Below, piece after piece: positions 27,410-38,081 of a stretch of DNA of 64,000 bases; position 1 is the first letter of the stretch; the number at the start of each line of letters is the position of its first letter. The DNA comes from Myxococcaceae bacterium (GTDB lineage: Bacteria; Myxococcota; Myxococcia; Myxococcales; Myxococcaceae). The notes under the pieces were generated by a model. The model ran no database searches. It was not told the origin of the DNA and worked only from the letters and a program-made list of their open reading frames with translations. A program made the position numbers and the translations under genes. The stretch is from assembly GCA_016793095.1 (NCBI GenBank), contig JAEUJQ010000058.1:124001-188000 (forward strand). Reading direction: 5' to 3'.

Positions 27410-29293
27410 TCACTCCTGCGTCTCGATCATGAACTCGACCCGCCGGTTCTGCGCACGACCCGCGGGCTTCTTGTTGTCGGCGACGGGCTTCGTCTCGCCG
27501 TAGCCGGCCGCCTTGAGCCGCTCGCTCTGGACGCCGCGCTCGAGGAGCGCCCGCATCACCGACTTCGCGCGCCGGTCCGACAGGTTCAGGTTGTAGGCGT
27601 CGTCGCCCTGGTCGTCGGTGTGACCCTCGACGCGGATCAGCTTGAGCCGGTCGTTCTCGAGGATGAGCGAGGCGATCTGGTCGAGCAGCGGCGCCGAGTC
27701 GGGGAGGATGACATCGCTCGCGGTCGCGAAGTGGACCTGCTTCTTGATCTCGATCTTCTCCTTCCGCAGCACCACGAGCGTCTGCTTCGGCACCGGCTTC
27801 AAGACGAAGTCGATGACGAGCGCCTCTCCCGGCCGGCCCACCACACGGCGGCCCTGGGTCATGTAGCCGGCGGCCGCGACCTCGAGCATCTGCTCGCCCG
27901 ACGGCAGCGTCAGCTCGTACTCGCCCTTGTCCGACGCCTTCTTCGCCAACGAGGCGCCCGGGGCAGTCACCGTGGCCGCCACCGCCCGGTCGTCCTCACC
28001 CAGCACGGCGCCGCGAATCGTCATCGGCGCGGGCGGCTCGGGCGGCAACTGCGAGAGCGCCGGGTTGAGCTCGACCTGCCCGCCGGCCGCGAGCGTGCCC
28101 GAGACGTCTCGGCTCGCGTAGCCCTGGCGGCTGACCGTCAGCACCAGCGGCCCGGGCTCGACGTCGAGCAGCAGGAAGGTGCCGTCGGCCTCGCTGAGCA
28201 ACCGGCTGCGACCCTTCATCGAGATGATGGCGTCGGCGATCGGCTGCTTCGTCGCCGCGTCGATGACGATGCCCTTCACCCGGCCCTTCGTCGGCTTCGC
28301 CTCGACGAGCTTCTCGCGCTCCACCACGCGCTCGACGTACTCACGCCTGGCTGGCGCGTCGTCGACGCCCGTCTGGTAGCCGACCGACAGCATCAGCTGC
28401 CAGGGAGCCACCGGCGCCACCCCGCGCGCGGTCGGCCGCATGACGCCGATCTCCACCAGGCCGTCGACGAACAAGCCGCGCCACGGCAGCACTCGCACTC
28501 CGGGCGTCACCCGCATGGGCACCGGCCCCGGTGCTCCCAGCGGCACGTCCACCGTGTACTCGACGAAGGGCCGCAGCCCGACGCTCCCGAGCCGCCAGCG
28601 CGCCTCGACGCCCACCCCGGTGCGCCACTGGTTGAAGGTGGTGATGTCGAGCGCGAGCCGCCGTGTCTGGCCGGTGGTGCCGTCGTCGAAGTCGGCCGAG
28701 TTGTCGATGAAGAGGCTGGTGTTGAGGTGCACCACCACCGGCACCGGGCTCTTCTTCGAGGCGTCGAACGACACCACGCCGCCGAAGCCGGGAGAGAGCC
28801 CCAGGGTGATGGGGTTGGCGCGAAAGACGGGTGGCGGCAAGCGCAGGAACACCTCGCCGCCGGCGGCCAGCGCGCCGTCGAGGAAGGTGGAGGTGCTCTT
28901 CACCCGCAGGAAGGCGTCGTTGACGAGGTAGTACGTGCGCAGCGCCGAGGCCGGCTGGTCGAGAATCGACGAGCGCAGCGCCAGCGACACCTCGAGGAAC
29001 TCGAAGGGCGTGAACGACGCGCCCACCACCGTGGTGCGGAACTCGTCGAGGCCGTCGGCGGCGGTGACGCCCGGCGCCCGGAAGAAGCCCGCGGTCGCCG
29101 AGACGCTCAGCGCCCGGTTCGCCATGAAGCCCGAGCGCACGCGCGCAAGCCCAGCGCCGCCGAGGTGCGACCGGCCCACCTCGGGCTCGCCCGCCCCGCT
29201 GCCCCGGGGAACGACCTCGGTCTTCTCTTCCGCAGCCACCGTCAGCGCCGCCAGCAGCGTCGCGGCGAGGCCCCAGCGAGTCACGCGTCGCAT
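27410..29293 (-). CDS. OmpA-family protein with carboxypeptidase-regulatory-like domains
   Basis: About 627 residues. A signal peptide (RWGLAATLLAALTVAAE) is followed by a barrel-like region up to about 300 with many alternating segments. Two carboxypeptidase D regulatory-like beta domains follow (RVKGIVIDAATKQPIADA and IRGAVLGEDDRAVAATV). The C-terminal 115 residues are an OmpA domain that binds peptidoglycan (VEGHTDDQGDDAYNLNLSDRR, GYGETKPVADN, RAQNRRVEF). I chose ATG 29293, which follows a GAGGCGA ribosome site; a GTG at 29311 overlaps the giant gene's stop (GTGA), so coupling is possible either way. It should link the outer membrane to the wall. Its neighbour 29308-37935 is upstream in the same unit. 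Confidence 0.85.
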   Translation of the reverse strand: MRRVTRWGLAATLLAALTVAAEEKTEVVPRGSGAGEPEVGRSHLGGAGLARVRSGFMANRALSVSATAGFFRAPGVTAADGLDEFRTTVVGASFTPFEFLEVSLALRSSILDQPASALRTYYLVNDAFLRVKSTSTFLDGALAAGGEVFLRLPPPVFRANPITLGLSPGFGGVVSFDASKKSPVPVVVHLNTSLFIDNSADFDDGTTGQTRRLALDITTFNQWRTGVGVEARWRLGSVGLRPFVEYTVDVPLGAPGPVPMRVTPGVRVLPWRGLFVDGLVEIGVMRPTARGVAPVAPWQLMLSVGYQTGVDDAPARREYVERVVEREKLVEAKPTKGRVKGIVIDAATKQPIADAIISMKGRSRLLSEADGTFLLLDVEPGPLVLTVSRQGYASRDVSGTLAAGGQVELNPALSQLPPEPPAPMTIRGAVLGEDDRAVAATVTAPGASLAKKASDKGEYELTLPSGEQMLEVAAAGYMTQGRRVVGRPGEALVIDFVLKPVPKQTLVVLRKEKIEIKKQVHFATASDVILPDSAPLLDQIASLILENDRLKLIRVEGHTDDQGDDAYNLNLSDRRAKSVMRALLERGVQSERLKAAGYGETKPVADNKKPAGRAQNRRVEFMIETQE

Positions 29294-29307
29294 TCGTTCG
29301 CCTCGCC

Positions 29308-32300
29308 TCACGGCGCGTTCAGGTAGACGTAGGGCTGGCCACAGTTACCGACGAAGAGGTCTGGCTTCGTGTCGGCGTTCGCGCGGAAGAGCAGCACCTT
29401 CTCGGTGTACGCGGTGTCGAACGGCAGCGAGGCGTTGGTGACATCGACGAAGTTCGCGCTCCCGGTGTTGAGGCGCAGCCGGTTCCGGAACCTGAACTGC
29501 GACGTGTCGCCGCCAGCGAGCACGATGTCCTGATCGCCGTCACCGTCCACGTCGCCCAGTGAGCAGGAGGACGACTCGATGGGCGATGGCGTCGAGGTGC
29601 AGCCCGAGAACGAGTAGCGGAACGGCTGGCTCTCGGCGGGCCAGTTGGTCGGCGTGACGTCGGACAAGATGCCGCTCGCGTTGCCCAGGTTGATGCGGTC
29701 GGTGTCGATGTTGCAGACGAACAGGTCGGGGTAGCCGTCGTTGTTCAGGTCCTGCGTGGCAACGCCGCGGCTGTTCGACTGCACGTTCGGCACGTTCGAG
29801 TTGGTGACGTCCGTGTAGAAGCCCGGCTGAATGGTGCCGCGGTTGAAGAGCAACCGGTTTCGCCCGTTCCCCACGACGTAGAGGTCGGGGTACGTGTCGC
29901 CATTGAAGTCCGCCGACTCCACCGCGCGCGGCTGGAAGTTGTCGCAGGTGCCGATGAGGCTCGGGAACCGCGAGTACGGCAGCTGTCCGGTGACGTCGAA
30001 GTAGAAGCCGTTACCGGTGTTGAGCCAGAGCCGGTGCGAGCCGGCAGAGCCGCAGCCGGAGTACGTGTCGCCCGTCACGTAGATGTCGAGCGCGTTGTCC
30101 TTGTTGACGTCGATGAAGATGATGTCGGTGGCGAAGAAACGATCACCCGGCAGGCGCGGGTAGGTGTTGTCGGTGAACACGCCCGAGCCGTTGTTCAGGT
30201 AGAGCCGCACGCCGTCATCACGTGAGCTGCCACCCGCCGTGCCGACGCCCGAAGTGCCCACCAGCAGGTCGAGGTCGTTGTCGTTGTCCACGTCGCCCAC
30301 CGCGACCGCCGTCCCGTTTCTTCCGAAGGCCGGGAAACGGTTGGTCGTGTCGTCGGTGAAACCACCGGCGCCGTCATTGAGCCAGTAGTGCACGGTGTTG
30401 GTGCGGCACGACACGGGCTCGCTGTCGGTGATGAGCGACTCGTACACGCCGTACTTGCAGCCAGAGACCGAGAAGAGGTCCTGGTCGCCGTCGCGATCGA
30501 GGTCGGCGGCGATGGCGTCCTGCACGCAGTAGCTCTGCTCGGGGATGGTGCGCATCGTCGAGTACGTCATCACGCCGTTGTTGCCGCCGAAGAGCAGGCG
30601 CGGCTGCGTGCCCTCACCCGGCACCAGCATGTCCGGCCGCCCGTCGGAGTTGAGGTCGCCGATGGCCGTCCACTCCTGGCTGTCGAGCGTCGGGGGAATG
30701 CGCGACGCCGTGCCGATGGTGAAGTTGCCGAACCCGTCGTTCAGGTATGTCTGGATGCGCGGGTTGAGATCGACGTGGTTCATCACCAGGTCGAGGTCGC
30801 CGTCGGTGTCGAGGTCGACCGCCTGCACGCCCTTCGTCATGCCGATGGCGGTGGGGAACCCGATGCGCACCGAGGGCGGCGGGTTGGGCAGCCGGAAGAT
30901 GGGAATGGTCGCTTCGTCCGTGAAGCGCCCGGTGCCGTCATTGCGCAGGTACTGGTACGGCTGGCCGTCGCGCACCACGACGAGGTCCTGAATGTTGCTG
31001 CCGTTGCGGAACACGCCCGAGACGCAGCCGGTGCCGGTGCCGCCCACGATGGGGATGAGGGCGTTCGAGAGCGTGAAGACGCCCGCGGGGCCCTGCAGGT
31101 AGTAGTTGGACTGCTGGTTCGACGCGTTCACCACGAAGACGTCGTCGTCTCCGTCGCGGTCGTAGTCGCCGATGCACACGTCACGGCTGTCGTCGTTGAT
31201 GCCGGCGCCGCTCGGGGTCGGCAGGCCGGCGCGCGTACCCACGAAGCCGCCGTCCCGCTGGTTCATGAACATGAAGTCCACGCCCGCCCCGGCCACGAAG
31301 ACGTCCGGGAAGCCATCGGTGTTGAGATCGCCCGCAGCGGCGCCGCGGATCTGAGACACGGCCGGAGTGAAGCTGGTGGCGGGTGTGTCGAACCGCTGGA
31401 AGGTCCCGAGCGGCGCGTTGCGGTAGACGCTGGCGCGCTCGGTGAAGTCATCGGACAAGACGAAGAGGTCTCTCGTGCCGTTGCCTTCGATGTCCATGGC
31501 GAGCGCGCCGACGGTGGTGCGCCCGACATCTCCGGGGAAGGTGGCCAGCACCGAGAAGCTGCCGTTCGAGTTCACCCACAGCTGGTCATTGCCGTCGCTG
31601 TCGCAGGACACGCGCCTGCGTCCCATGAAGGCGTCGAGGTCGCCGTCGCCGTCGAAGTCGAAGAGCGTGGAGAGCTCGTACCCGCGCTCGTTCAGCATCG
31701 GCAGGCGCATGGGCGGCGGCAGGAAGACGACGCCGTTGGAGTAGTTGAAGGCGTTGGCGAGCGTGTTGTTCGCTCCATCGGGGTTGGTCGCCGTCACCGC
31801 GACGGGTCCGAGCGGGTTGGGCGGCGCGGTGACGAGCAACGCCGAGGGGCCCAGGTAGGTGACGCTGGTGGCCATCGTCGCGCCGAAGCGCACCGTCACG
31901 CCCACCTTGAAGCCGGCCCCCGAGATGAAGACGGGCGTGCCTCCTGTCGGGGGCCCCTCGTTGGGCGCCAGCGAGACGACGGTGATGTTGGGCAGGTCTG
32001 CGGGCTGGAAGTAGGTGAACGAGCTCGCGAGCCGGCCGAACTGGGTGTCCGGGTTGGTGACGGTGACGTCCACCACGCCGACGCCTGGCGCGCCGGGCAC
32101 CGTCGCGAGAATCGCCGAGGGGCTGACGACGTTGACGGCGGTCGAGGTGATGGTGCCGAACAGCACCGTCGCGCCCGCCTGGAAGCCCGAGCCCTGAATG
32201 GTGACCTGCTGCCCGCCGGTGACAGCCGCGAAGCTGGGCGTCACCGCCGTGACGATGGGGGGCGGCACCGGCGCGAGGTAGGTGAAGGCGTTGTTCAAGA

Positions 32301-35300
32301 GCCCCGCCTGCCCGTCGGGGTTGGTGACGCGAATCGCGACAGGCCCGGCCGTGCCCGCCGGCGTCTGGCAGGTGATGGTGGTGCCGCCCATCGCCACGTT
32401 CACGTTGGCGCACGCGGTGGAGCCGACCTGCACCGTCGCGCCCTGCCGCAGGAAGGTGCCCGTGATGGTGATGAGCGTGCCGCCCGCCGTCGAGCCCGAC
32501 GTCGGCTGCACCTGCGCCACCGTCGGCGGCGCCACGAAGGTGAAGCCGTTGTTGAGGGTGGTGCTCTGCCCGTCCGGGTTGACGATGGTGAGGTTGACGG
32601 GCCCGTCAGCGCCCGCGGGGGTCACCGCGTCGATCTCGGTGGCGTTCAGCACGGTCGCGACGGGTGACGACGAGGCGCCGAAGCCGACGCTCGCGCCCAC
32701 CTGGAAGCCGTTGCCGGTGATGCGCACGGTGGTGCCGCCCGCGCCCGGGCCCGTGTTCGGCGTCAGCGTCGAGATGGACGGCGGAGGCACCACGTAGGTG
32801 ACGCCGCCGGTCAGCGTCGCCGACTGGCCGTCGGGGTTCGTCACCGTGACGTCGGCCGGCCCGATGGGACCGGGGGGCGCGGTGCCGTCGACGCGGTTGG
32901 GGTTCACCTGCACCGCCCCCGCGACCGGCGAGAGACCGACGAAGGCGAGCGCCTGGTTCGCGAAGTTGCTGCCGTTCACCTGCATCGCCGTACCGCCGAG
33001 GACCGAGAGGCTCTGAGGCGCGACCGACGCCACCGCCGGCGGCGCGCCCAGCATCGCCGGGTCGACATAGCTGAAGCTCAGCGGCAACGAGCCCGAAGCG
33101 CCGTCGAGGTTGATGGCCGTGACGTCCACCACCTCGCCGTTCATGCCTCCGGGCGACACTGCGACGGCCGTGTCGAAGGCGAACGCCTGCGCGCGGGGCG
33201 CGGGCTTGTCGCCATAGAGGAACTGGATGCCGGGCAGGAAATAGGCGCCGGTGATGCGGGACATGGTGCCGCCCGGCGCCGGGCCGGTCGCGGGCCGAAG
33301 CTGCTGCACCGTCGGCGTGGTGATGACCTGCGCCAGGTCGATGAGGTCGCCGCGCTCCCCGGCCGGGTCATTGCCCACCTTCGCCGCGGCTACGAGCGGC
33401 ATGCCGTTGAGCGAGCGCACCTCGACGTAGCCGTTCGACGCACCTGCGCCCAGCGAGGACAGCAGCAGCGCCGCCTGGAAGCTGCCGCGCGGAGGCACCG
33501 CGATGCGCAGCGGCGTGCCGCGCGTGCTGCCCGAATCGACGTAGAGCTGCACCTCGAGGTTGGCCGCCGCGACGCCCGTGTTCACCACCGCGAGGCTGGT
33601 GCGCCCGTCGGCGAAGGGGATGAGCAGCCGCACGCCGCCTCCGGGTCGGCCGTTCATCAGCCGCAGGTCACCGGTGGCCGTCGTCAGCACCAGCGCTGAC
33701 GTCAACATTCGCGTCGTGGTGGTGACGTGCAGGCTCGACTGGGTCTGCGTCGGCACCGTGCGCGAGAGCAGCGTGCGCGCGAGGTCGGCCACCACCACGA
33801 AGCCGTTCGCCGGCACCATGACGTTCTGCGTGCCCAGCACCTGGCCCGTCGCCGAACGAAGCTCGAGGCTGGCGCTGCCGGCGATGGCCTCGGTGTTGAC
33901 GAGCGAGAAGGTGCTCGTCTCGCTGGTGGTGTCCGGCAGGTAGGGGAGCACCTGGCTCGTCGCCGCGTCGCTGAACGGTCGGCCGCCGATGGCGCCTCCC
34001 AGCCGCACGTTCGAGTACACGCGCGCCGCGGCGATGAGGTTCGCGCCCATCGGCCCCGAGACGTCGAGCGAGGCCACCCCGCCCATGACGTTCATCGCGC
34101 CCAGCACGTCGTCCGACGAGTAGAGGCCGTTGGCCGCGACGTTGACCGCCGAGAGCCGGCCCAGCTGCATGCCCGCCGCGTCACGCGCGGTGATGTCGAT
34201 GGCTGCCGCGGTGCTGCCGACGTTGCGGACGGTGAGCCAGGTGCGGAAGGCGCCGACGGACGAGGTGTACGGCACGATGACGCGGCTCGCCGCGCGCGCT
34301 GTCGTGGCGCCCTGGATGACGGAGGCGTCGTTCGACGCGCGGTCGGTCACCACCGTGAAGGCGGTCACGGGCCCGTCGCTCGTGACGACGAGCGACGTCG
34401 TCTTGTTGAGCTGCGCGGTCGCGCCCTCCACGAAGCGCAGCACGTCGGGCACCAGCGTGCGTCCGAAAGCGGGCACCTGCGCCGTGAGCGCGCGCGAGCC
34501 CTGCTGCACGCCGGCGCCGTCTACCGAGGCGACCGTCACCGTCACCGCCGCGCCCGAGAGGTTGATGACGCCGAGGTCGGTCTTGTACGCGGCGTCGTCG
34601 CGCGCCATCGGCACGTACACCGCCGGCTGCATCGACGAGGCCTGCGCCTGGCTGTCGGGGAAGTCGTAGCGGAAGCCGCGGGTCAGCGTCGCCGCCTGCA
34701 TGTCCGGGTTGGTGACGATGACGTCGGCCGCGCCCGGGCTGCCCGACGGCGTCACCGCGTAGAGCTGGGTGTCGCTCACCACGCGTACGGCGGTCGCCAT
34801 GCCGCCCGCGACCTGCACCGTGGTGCCCTGGCGGAAGCCGGTGCCGGTGATGAGCACGGTGGTGCCGCCGGCGACAGGCCCTGCGCCGGGTCGCGCGAGC
34901 GCGATGGTGGGCGCCGAGTTGTAGGTGAAGGCCATCGTCAGCGTGCCCGACTGCCCGTCGGGGTTCTGCACGCGCACGTCGACGACGCCCGCCGCCCGCG
35001 CCGGCGTCGTGCCGGTGATGACGGTGGGCGACTGCACCATCGCCGTCGTCGCCTCGGTGGCGCCGAAGAAGACCTTCGCGCCGGCGCTGAAGTTGCGGCC
35101 GGCGATGGTGAACATGGTGCCGCCGCCGGTGGGGCCCTCGGCCGGGAAGATGGTCTGCGGCTCGGGACGCGGCGTGTAGTTGAAGGCGTTCACCAGCACC
35201 GACGACTGCCCGTCGGGGTTGGTGACGGCCACGTCTACCAGGCCCGTGGGCCCGCCCGGCGTGGTGGCGGTGGCGATGCCGCCGTTCTGCACGTTCGACG

Positions 35301-37935
35301 CCGACGCGGAGAAGCCGCCGAAGAAGACGAGCATGCCCTGCTGGAAGAGCGAGCCGGTGAGGACCGTCTGCGTGCCGCCTGTGGAGTTGCCGCTCGACGG
35401 CGTCACCGAGGCGAGCGTGGGCCCGGGCCCCAGCGTCGATGGGTCGACGTACCGGAAAGCCTGGAGGAGCTGGGCCGACTGCCCATCGGGGTTGACGACG
35501 GTGAGGTCAGTCAGCCCGGACATGCCCGCGGGCGCCCGGCAGGACAGCCGGGTGTCGCTCATCACCACCACGTTGGTCGCGGCGTTCGCGCCGAAGAGCA
35601 CCCGCGCACCCTGCGAGAAGTGGGTGCCCACCAGCAACGCGACAGTGCCGCCCGTCGTCGGGCCACGCGCTGGCGCGATGCTCGTCACCGTGGGCGAGTT
35701 GCCCAGCATGATGTTCGCGTAGGTGAGGCCGTTCATCAGCGTGCTGCGCTGGCCATCAGGGTTGGTGACGGTGACGTCCACCTGGCCGAGCGGGTTCGGC
35801 GGCACGGTGACGAAGAGGAGCGTCGAGTCGACGAAGGTGGTGGCCACCATCTGCGTTCCGATGGTGACGGCGGCGCCAGCGACGAAGCCCCGGCCCGACA
35901 GGAGCACCTTGAGCCCACCGCCCACCGGCACCGTGTTGGGCGTGATGGTGGCCAGCGTCGGCGGCGAGCGGGAGTACGTGAAGCCATTGGCGAGGCGGCC
36001 CGACTGGCCGTCGGGGTTGGTGATGGCGACGTCGACCGCGCCTGGGTCGTCGGGGCCGAAGGTGGCGTCCACCGAGCCGGTGCGCAGCATGACGTTCTTC
36101 GCGGGCCGCCCCCCGGCGAACACCAGCGCCCCCGCCGTGACGTTCTGCGCCGCGATGACGACTGCCGTCTCGTCGGCGCTGCCGCCCGTGTTGGGCGTGA
36201 CCGAGGTGAGCGCAGGCGCCGGGCCCAGCGTCGACCCGTCCACGTAGACGTAGCCCTGGTTGAGCGTCACCACCTGGCCGTCAGGGTTCTGCACGCGCAC
36301 GTCCACCGGGCCCGTCGTGTCACCGGGCGGCGTCACTGCCGTCAGGGTCGAGGCCGTGACGAAGGTGGTGGTGCTCGCGGCCTTCGTCCCGAAGTAGACG
36401 CGGGCTCCGTCGGCGAAGCCGTTACCGGTGAGGAGCACCGTGCTGCCGCCCGCGACGGGCCCGAGCGCGGGCGAGACCGCGGCGATGGACGGCGTCGGGC
36501 CGCGGCGCGAGGGGTCGAAGTACCAGAAGCCCAGCTGCAGCCGCCGGCTGTCTGCGTTCTGCGTGACGACCACCTCGACCGGACCGATCATCCCCGCTGG
36601 CGTGACGCACGAGATGGTCGCGCCGCCGACGACCTGCACGCCGGTCGCGGGCTGTCCCCCGAAGGTGACGGTGGCGCCCGTGGCGAAGCCCGAGCCGATG
36701 ATGGTGACGCGGGTGCCTCCGGCGATGGGGCCGACCTCGGGCGTCACCCGTGAGAGGGCGAAGCTGGGCGGCGGCGCGTTGCCGTAGGCGAAGCCGTTGA
36801 GCAACGTGTCCGACTGGCCGTCGTCATTCTCCACCCGCACGTCCACCGCGCCGGACATGGCGCCGCGTGGCGTCGAGGCGGTGATGGAGCGGTCGTCGAT
36901 GCGCCGGACGTTCTGCAGCGCGCGGCCTCCCACCGTGCCGGTGATGCGTTGCTGGAAGTTGCGGCCGTCGAGGACGACGTCGGTGCCGCCGTCGAGCGGA
37001 CCGAAGGCGGGCGTGATGCGCGCGATGACGGGCCCGCCGACGTAGTAGTTGTACGCCCCGCGGGCGATGGCCGAGCGCCCGTCGGGGTTGGTGATGGCCA
37101 CGTCGACGACGCCTGGTACGGACGGCGGAGACGCTACCGACACGGCGACCGGCGTGGTGTTCGAGGCGGTGGCCAGCTTCCCGCCGAAGAAGACGAGGGC
37201 CCCCGAGCGGAAGTTGCTGCCTCCGACGGTGACGAGCGTGCCGCCCGTCGTCGAGCCCGCGATGGGTGAGATGGCGCTGATGACGGGCCCCACACCCTCG
37301 GCGTCGGAGTAGGCGAAGGCGCCCGGCAGCACCGCGCTCTGGCCATCGGGGTTGGTGACCTCGACGTCGGAGGTGCCGACGGGGTTCGCCGGCAGCATGC
37401 CCGACAGAGAGGTCGCGTCGACCACCACCACGTCCGACGCGGGGGCGCGGCCGATGAGCAGAATCGCGCCCGACTGCAGGCCAGTGCCCGTCACCAGCGC
37501 CACCGTGCCGCCCGATGCGGGGCCGGTGTTGGGCGCGATGGCCGACAGCGTGGGCGCGGGCGCGGTCGTGCCGTCCTTCACGTAGTACTCGAAGCCGTCG
37601 CGGAACGTCGTCGTCTGGCCTTCCGCGCTCGACACCACGACGTTGACGCGACCGGCCGCGCCCGCGGGCGTCACGACGGTCACGGTCGTCGCGTCCACCA
37701 CGCGCACGAAGGTGGCGGCGCTCGTTCCGAAGGTGACGGAGAGGCCGGGGCGGAAGTTGAGCCCGCGGATGACCGCGACCGTCCCTCCCTCGACGGGGCC
37801 GCGGCCGGGCAGCACCTGCCCGATGACGGGCACCTCGGTGCCGGCGGTCACCTTCGGGCTCTTGTCTCCGCACGCCGTGACGAGGGCGCACGAGACGGCG
37901 ACGGCCACGAGGCCGAGACGGTTCAAGCTGGACAT
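29308..37935 (-). CDS. Giant surface lipoprotein with 18 TIG/IPT and 14 FG-GAP-like repeats
   Basis: 2875 residues. The signal has a lipobox LVTAC (Cys22). By eye I count 12 TIG/IPT repeats (about residues 35-1095), each with GPxxGGTxVxIxGxxF and an FG-type strand, and each ending with an NPDGQS-like phrase. A non-TIG block of about 450 residues follows (1100-1550), rich in small residues, with repeats such as LGVINLSG and SLAVVNTG. Six more TIG repeats lie at 1550-2060. The last 800 residues hold about 14 calcium-type FG-GAP/VCBS motifs (DFDGDGDLD, GDYDRDGDDD, GDVDGDGDQD), likely a beta-propeller. TIG and FG-GAP domains are typical of adhesion and surface binding. No enzyme domain is seen. 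The stop is at the start of the OmpA-family gene. Confidence 0.88.
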   Translation of the reverse strand: MSSLNRLGLVAVAVSCALVTACGDKSPKVTAGTEVPVIGQVLPGRGPVEGGTVAVIRGLNFRPGLSVTFGTSAATFVRVVDATTVTVVTPAGAAGRVNVVVSSAEGQTTTFRDGFEYYVKDGTTAPAPTLSAIAPNTGPASGGTVALVTGTGLQSGAILLIGRAPASDVVVVDATSLSGMLPANPVGTSDVEVTNPDGQSAVLPGAFAYSDAEGVGPVISAISPIAGSTTGGTLVTVGGSNFRSGALVFFGGKLATASNTTPVAVSVASPPSVPGVVDVAITNPDGRSAIARGAYNYYVGGPVIARITPAFGPLDGGTDVVLDGRNFQQRITGTVGGRALQNVRRIDDRSITASTPRGAMSGAVDVRVENDDGQSDTLLNGFAYGNAPPPSFALSRVTPEVGPIAGGTRVTIIGSGFATGATVTFGGQPATGVQVVGGATISCVTPAGMIGPVEVVVTQNADSRRLQLGFWYFDPSRRGPTPSIAAVSPALGPVAGGSTVLLTGNGFADGARVYFGTKAASTTTFVTASTLTAVTPPGDTTGPVDVRVQNPDGQVVTLNQGYVYVDGSTLGPAPALTSVTPNTGGSADETAVVIAAQNVTAGALVFAGGRPAKNVMLRTGSVDATFGPDDPGAVDVAITNPDGQSGRLANGFTYSRSPPTLATITPNTVPVGGGLKVLLSGRGFVAGAAVTIGTQMVATTFVDSTLLFVTVPPNPLGQVDVTVTNPDGQRSTLMNGLTYANIMLGNSPTVTSIAPARGPTTGGTVALLVGTHFSQGARVLFGANAATNVVVMSDTRLSCRAPAGMSGLTDLTVVNPDGQSAQLLQAFRYVDPSTLGPGPTLASVTPSSGNSTGGTQTVLTGSLFQQGMLVFFGGFSASASNVQNGGIATATTPGGPTGLVDVAVTNPDGQSSVLVNAFNYTPRPEPQTIFPAEGPTGGGTMFTIAGRNFSAGAKVFFGATEATTAMVQSPTVITGTTPARAAGVVDVRVQNPDGQSGTLTMAFTYNSAPTIALARPGAGPVAGGTTVLITGTGFRQGTTVQVAGGMATAVRVVSDTQLYAVTPSGSPGAADVIVTNPDMQAATLTRGFRYDFPDSQAQASSMQPAVYVPMARDDAAYKTDLGVINLSGAAVTVTVASVDGAGVQQGSRALTAQVPAFGRTLVPDVLRFVEGATAQLNKTTSLVVTSDGPVTAFTVVTDRASNDASVIQGATTARAASRVIVPYTSSVGAFRTWLTVRNVGSTAAAIDITARDAAGMQLGRLSAVNVAANGLYSSDDVLGAMNVMGGVASLDVSGPMGANLIAAARVYSNVRLGGAIGGRPFSDAATSQVLPYLPDTTSETSTFSLVNTEAIAGSASLELRSATGQVLGTQNVMVPANGFVVVADLARTLLSRTVPTQTQSSLHVTTTTRMLTSALVLTTATGDLRLMNGRPGGGVRLLIPFADGRTSLAVVNTGVAAANLEVQLYVDSGSTRGTPLRIAVPPRGSFQAALLLSSLGAGASNGYVEVRSLNGMPLVAAAKVGNDPAGERGDLIDLAQVITTPTVQQLRPATGPAPGGTMSRITGAYFLPGIQFLYGDKPAPRAQAFAFDTAVAVSPGGMNGEVVDVTAINLDGASGSLPLSFSYVDPAMLGAPPAVASVAPQSLSVLGGTAMQVNGSNFANQALAFVGLSPVAGAVQVNPNRVDGTAPPGPIGPADVTVTNPDGQSATLTGGVTYVVPPPSISTLTPNTGPGAGGTTVRITGNGFQVGASVGFGASSSPVATVLNATEIDAVTPAGADGPVNLTIVNPDGQSTTLNNGFTFVAPPTVAQVQPTSGSTAGGTLITITGTFLRQGATVQVGSTACANVNVAMGGTTITCQTPAGTAGPVAIRVTNPDGQAGLLNNAFTYLAPVPPPIVTAVTPSFAAVTGGQQVTIQGSGFQAGATVLFGTITSTAVNVVSPSAILATVPGAPGVGVVDVTVTNPDTQFGRLASSFTYFQPADLPNITVVSLAPNEGPPTGGTPVFISGAGFKVGVTVRFGATMATSVTYLGPSALLVTAPPNPLGPVAVTATNPDGANNTLANAFNYSNGVVFLPPPMRLPMLNERGYELSTLFDFDGDGDLDAFMGRRRVSCDSDGNDQLWVNSNGSFSVLATFPGDVGRTTVGALAMDIEGNGTRDLFVLSDDFTERASVYRNAPLGTFQRFDTPATSFTPAVSQIRGAAAGDLNTDGFPDVFVAGAGVDFMFMNQRDGGFVGTRAGLPTPSGAGINDDSRDVCIGDYDRDGDDDVFVVNASNQQSNYYLQGPAGVFTLSNALIPIVGGTGTGCVSGVFRNGSNIQDLVVVRDGQPYQYLRNDGTGRFTDEATIPIFRLPNPPPSVRIGFPTAIGMTKGVQAVDLDTDGDLDLVMNHVDLNPRIQTYLNDGFGNFTIGTASRIPPTLDSQEWTAIGDLNSDGRPDMLVPGEGTQPRLLFGGNNGVMTYSTMRTIPEQSYCVQDAIAADLDRDGDQDLFSVSGCKYGVYESLITDSEPVSCRTNTVHYWLNDGAGGFTDDTTNRFPAFGRNGTAVAVGDVDNDNDLDLLVGTSGVGTAGGSSRDDGVRLYLNNGSGVFTDNTYPRLPGDRFFATDIIFIDVNKDNALDIYVTGDTYSGCGSAGSHRLWLNTGNGFYFDVTGQLPYSRFPSLIGTCDNFQPRAVESADFNGDTYPDLYVVGNGRNRLLFNRGTIQPGFYTDVTNSNVPNVQSNSRGVATQDLNNDGYPDLFVCNIDTDRINLGNASGILSDVTPTNWPAESQPFRYSFSGCTSTPSPIESSSCSLGDVDGDGDQDIVLAGGDTSQFRFRNRLRLNTGSANFVDVTNASLPFDTAYTEKVLLFRANADTKPDLFVGNCGQPYVYLNAP

Positions 37936-38081
37936 GTGGATCTCCCTGACCTGCGCTGCGACGACAGCCGGGAACCGCTTCCCGGACCGGGCGACAGAAG
38001 CCTAGGCTGGACCGAAGGCTGAGGAAGGTTCTTGCCCTGGTCCCGCGCCCGGAATGACGCACTGCGCACCGCGAGGGCCAA

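Noticed and set aside
27111-27413. Minus-strand frame of 100 codons in the gap
   Set aside because: Arg/Ser/Gly-rich with no signal, domain or ribosome site.
33727-36753. Plus-strand frame of 1008 codons
   Set aside because: Antisense of the TIG repeats; long only because the repeats share codon phase and GC.
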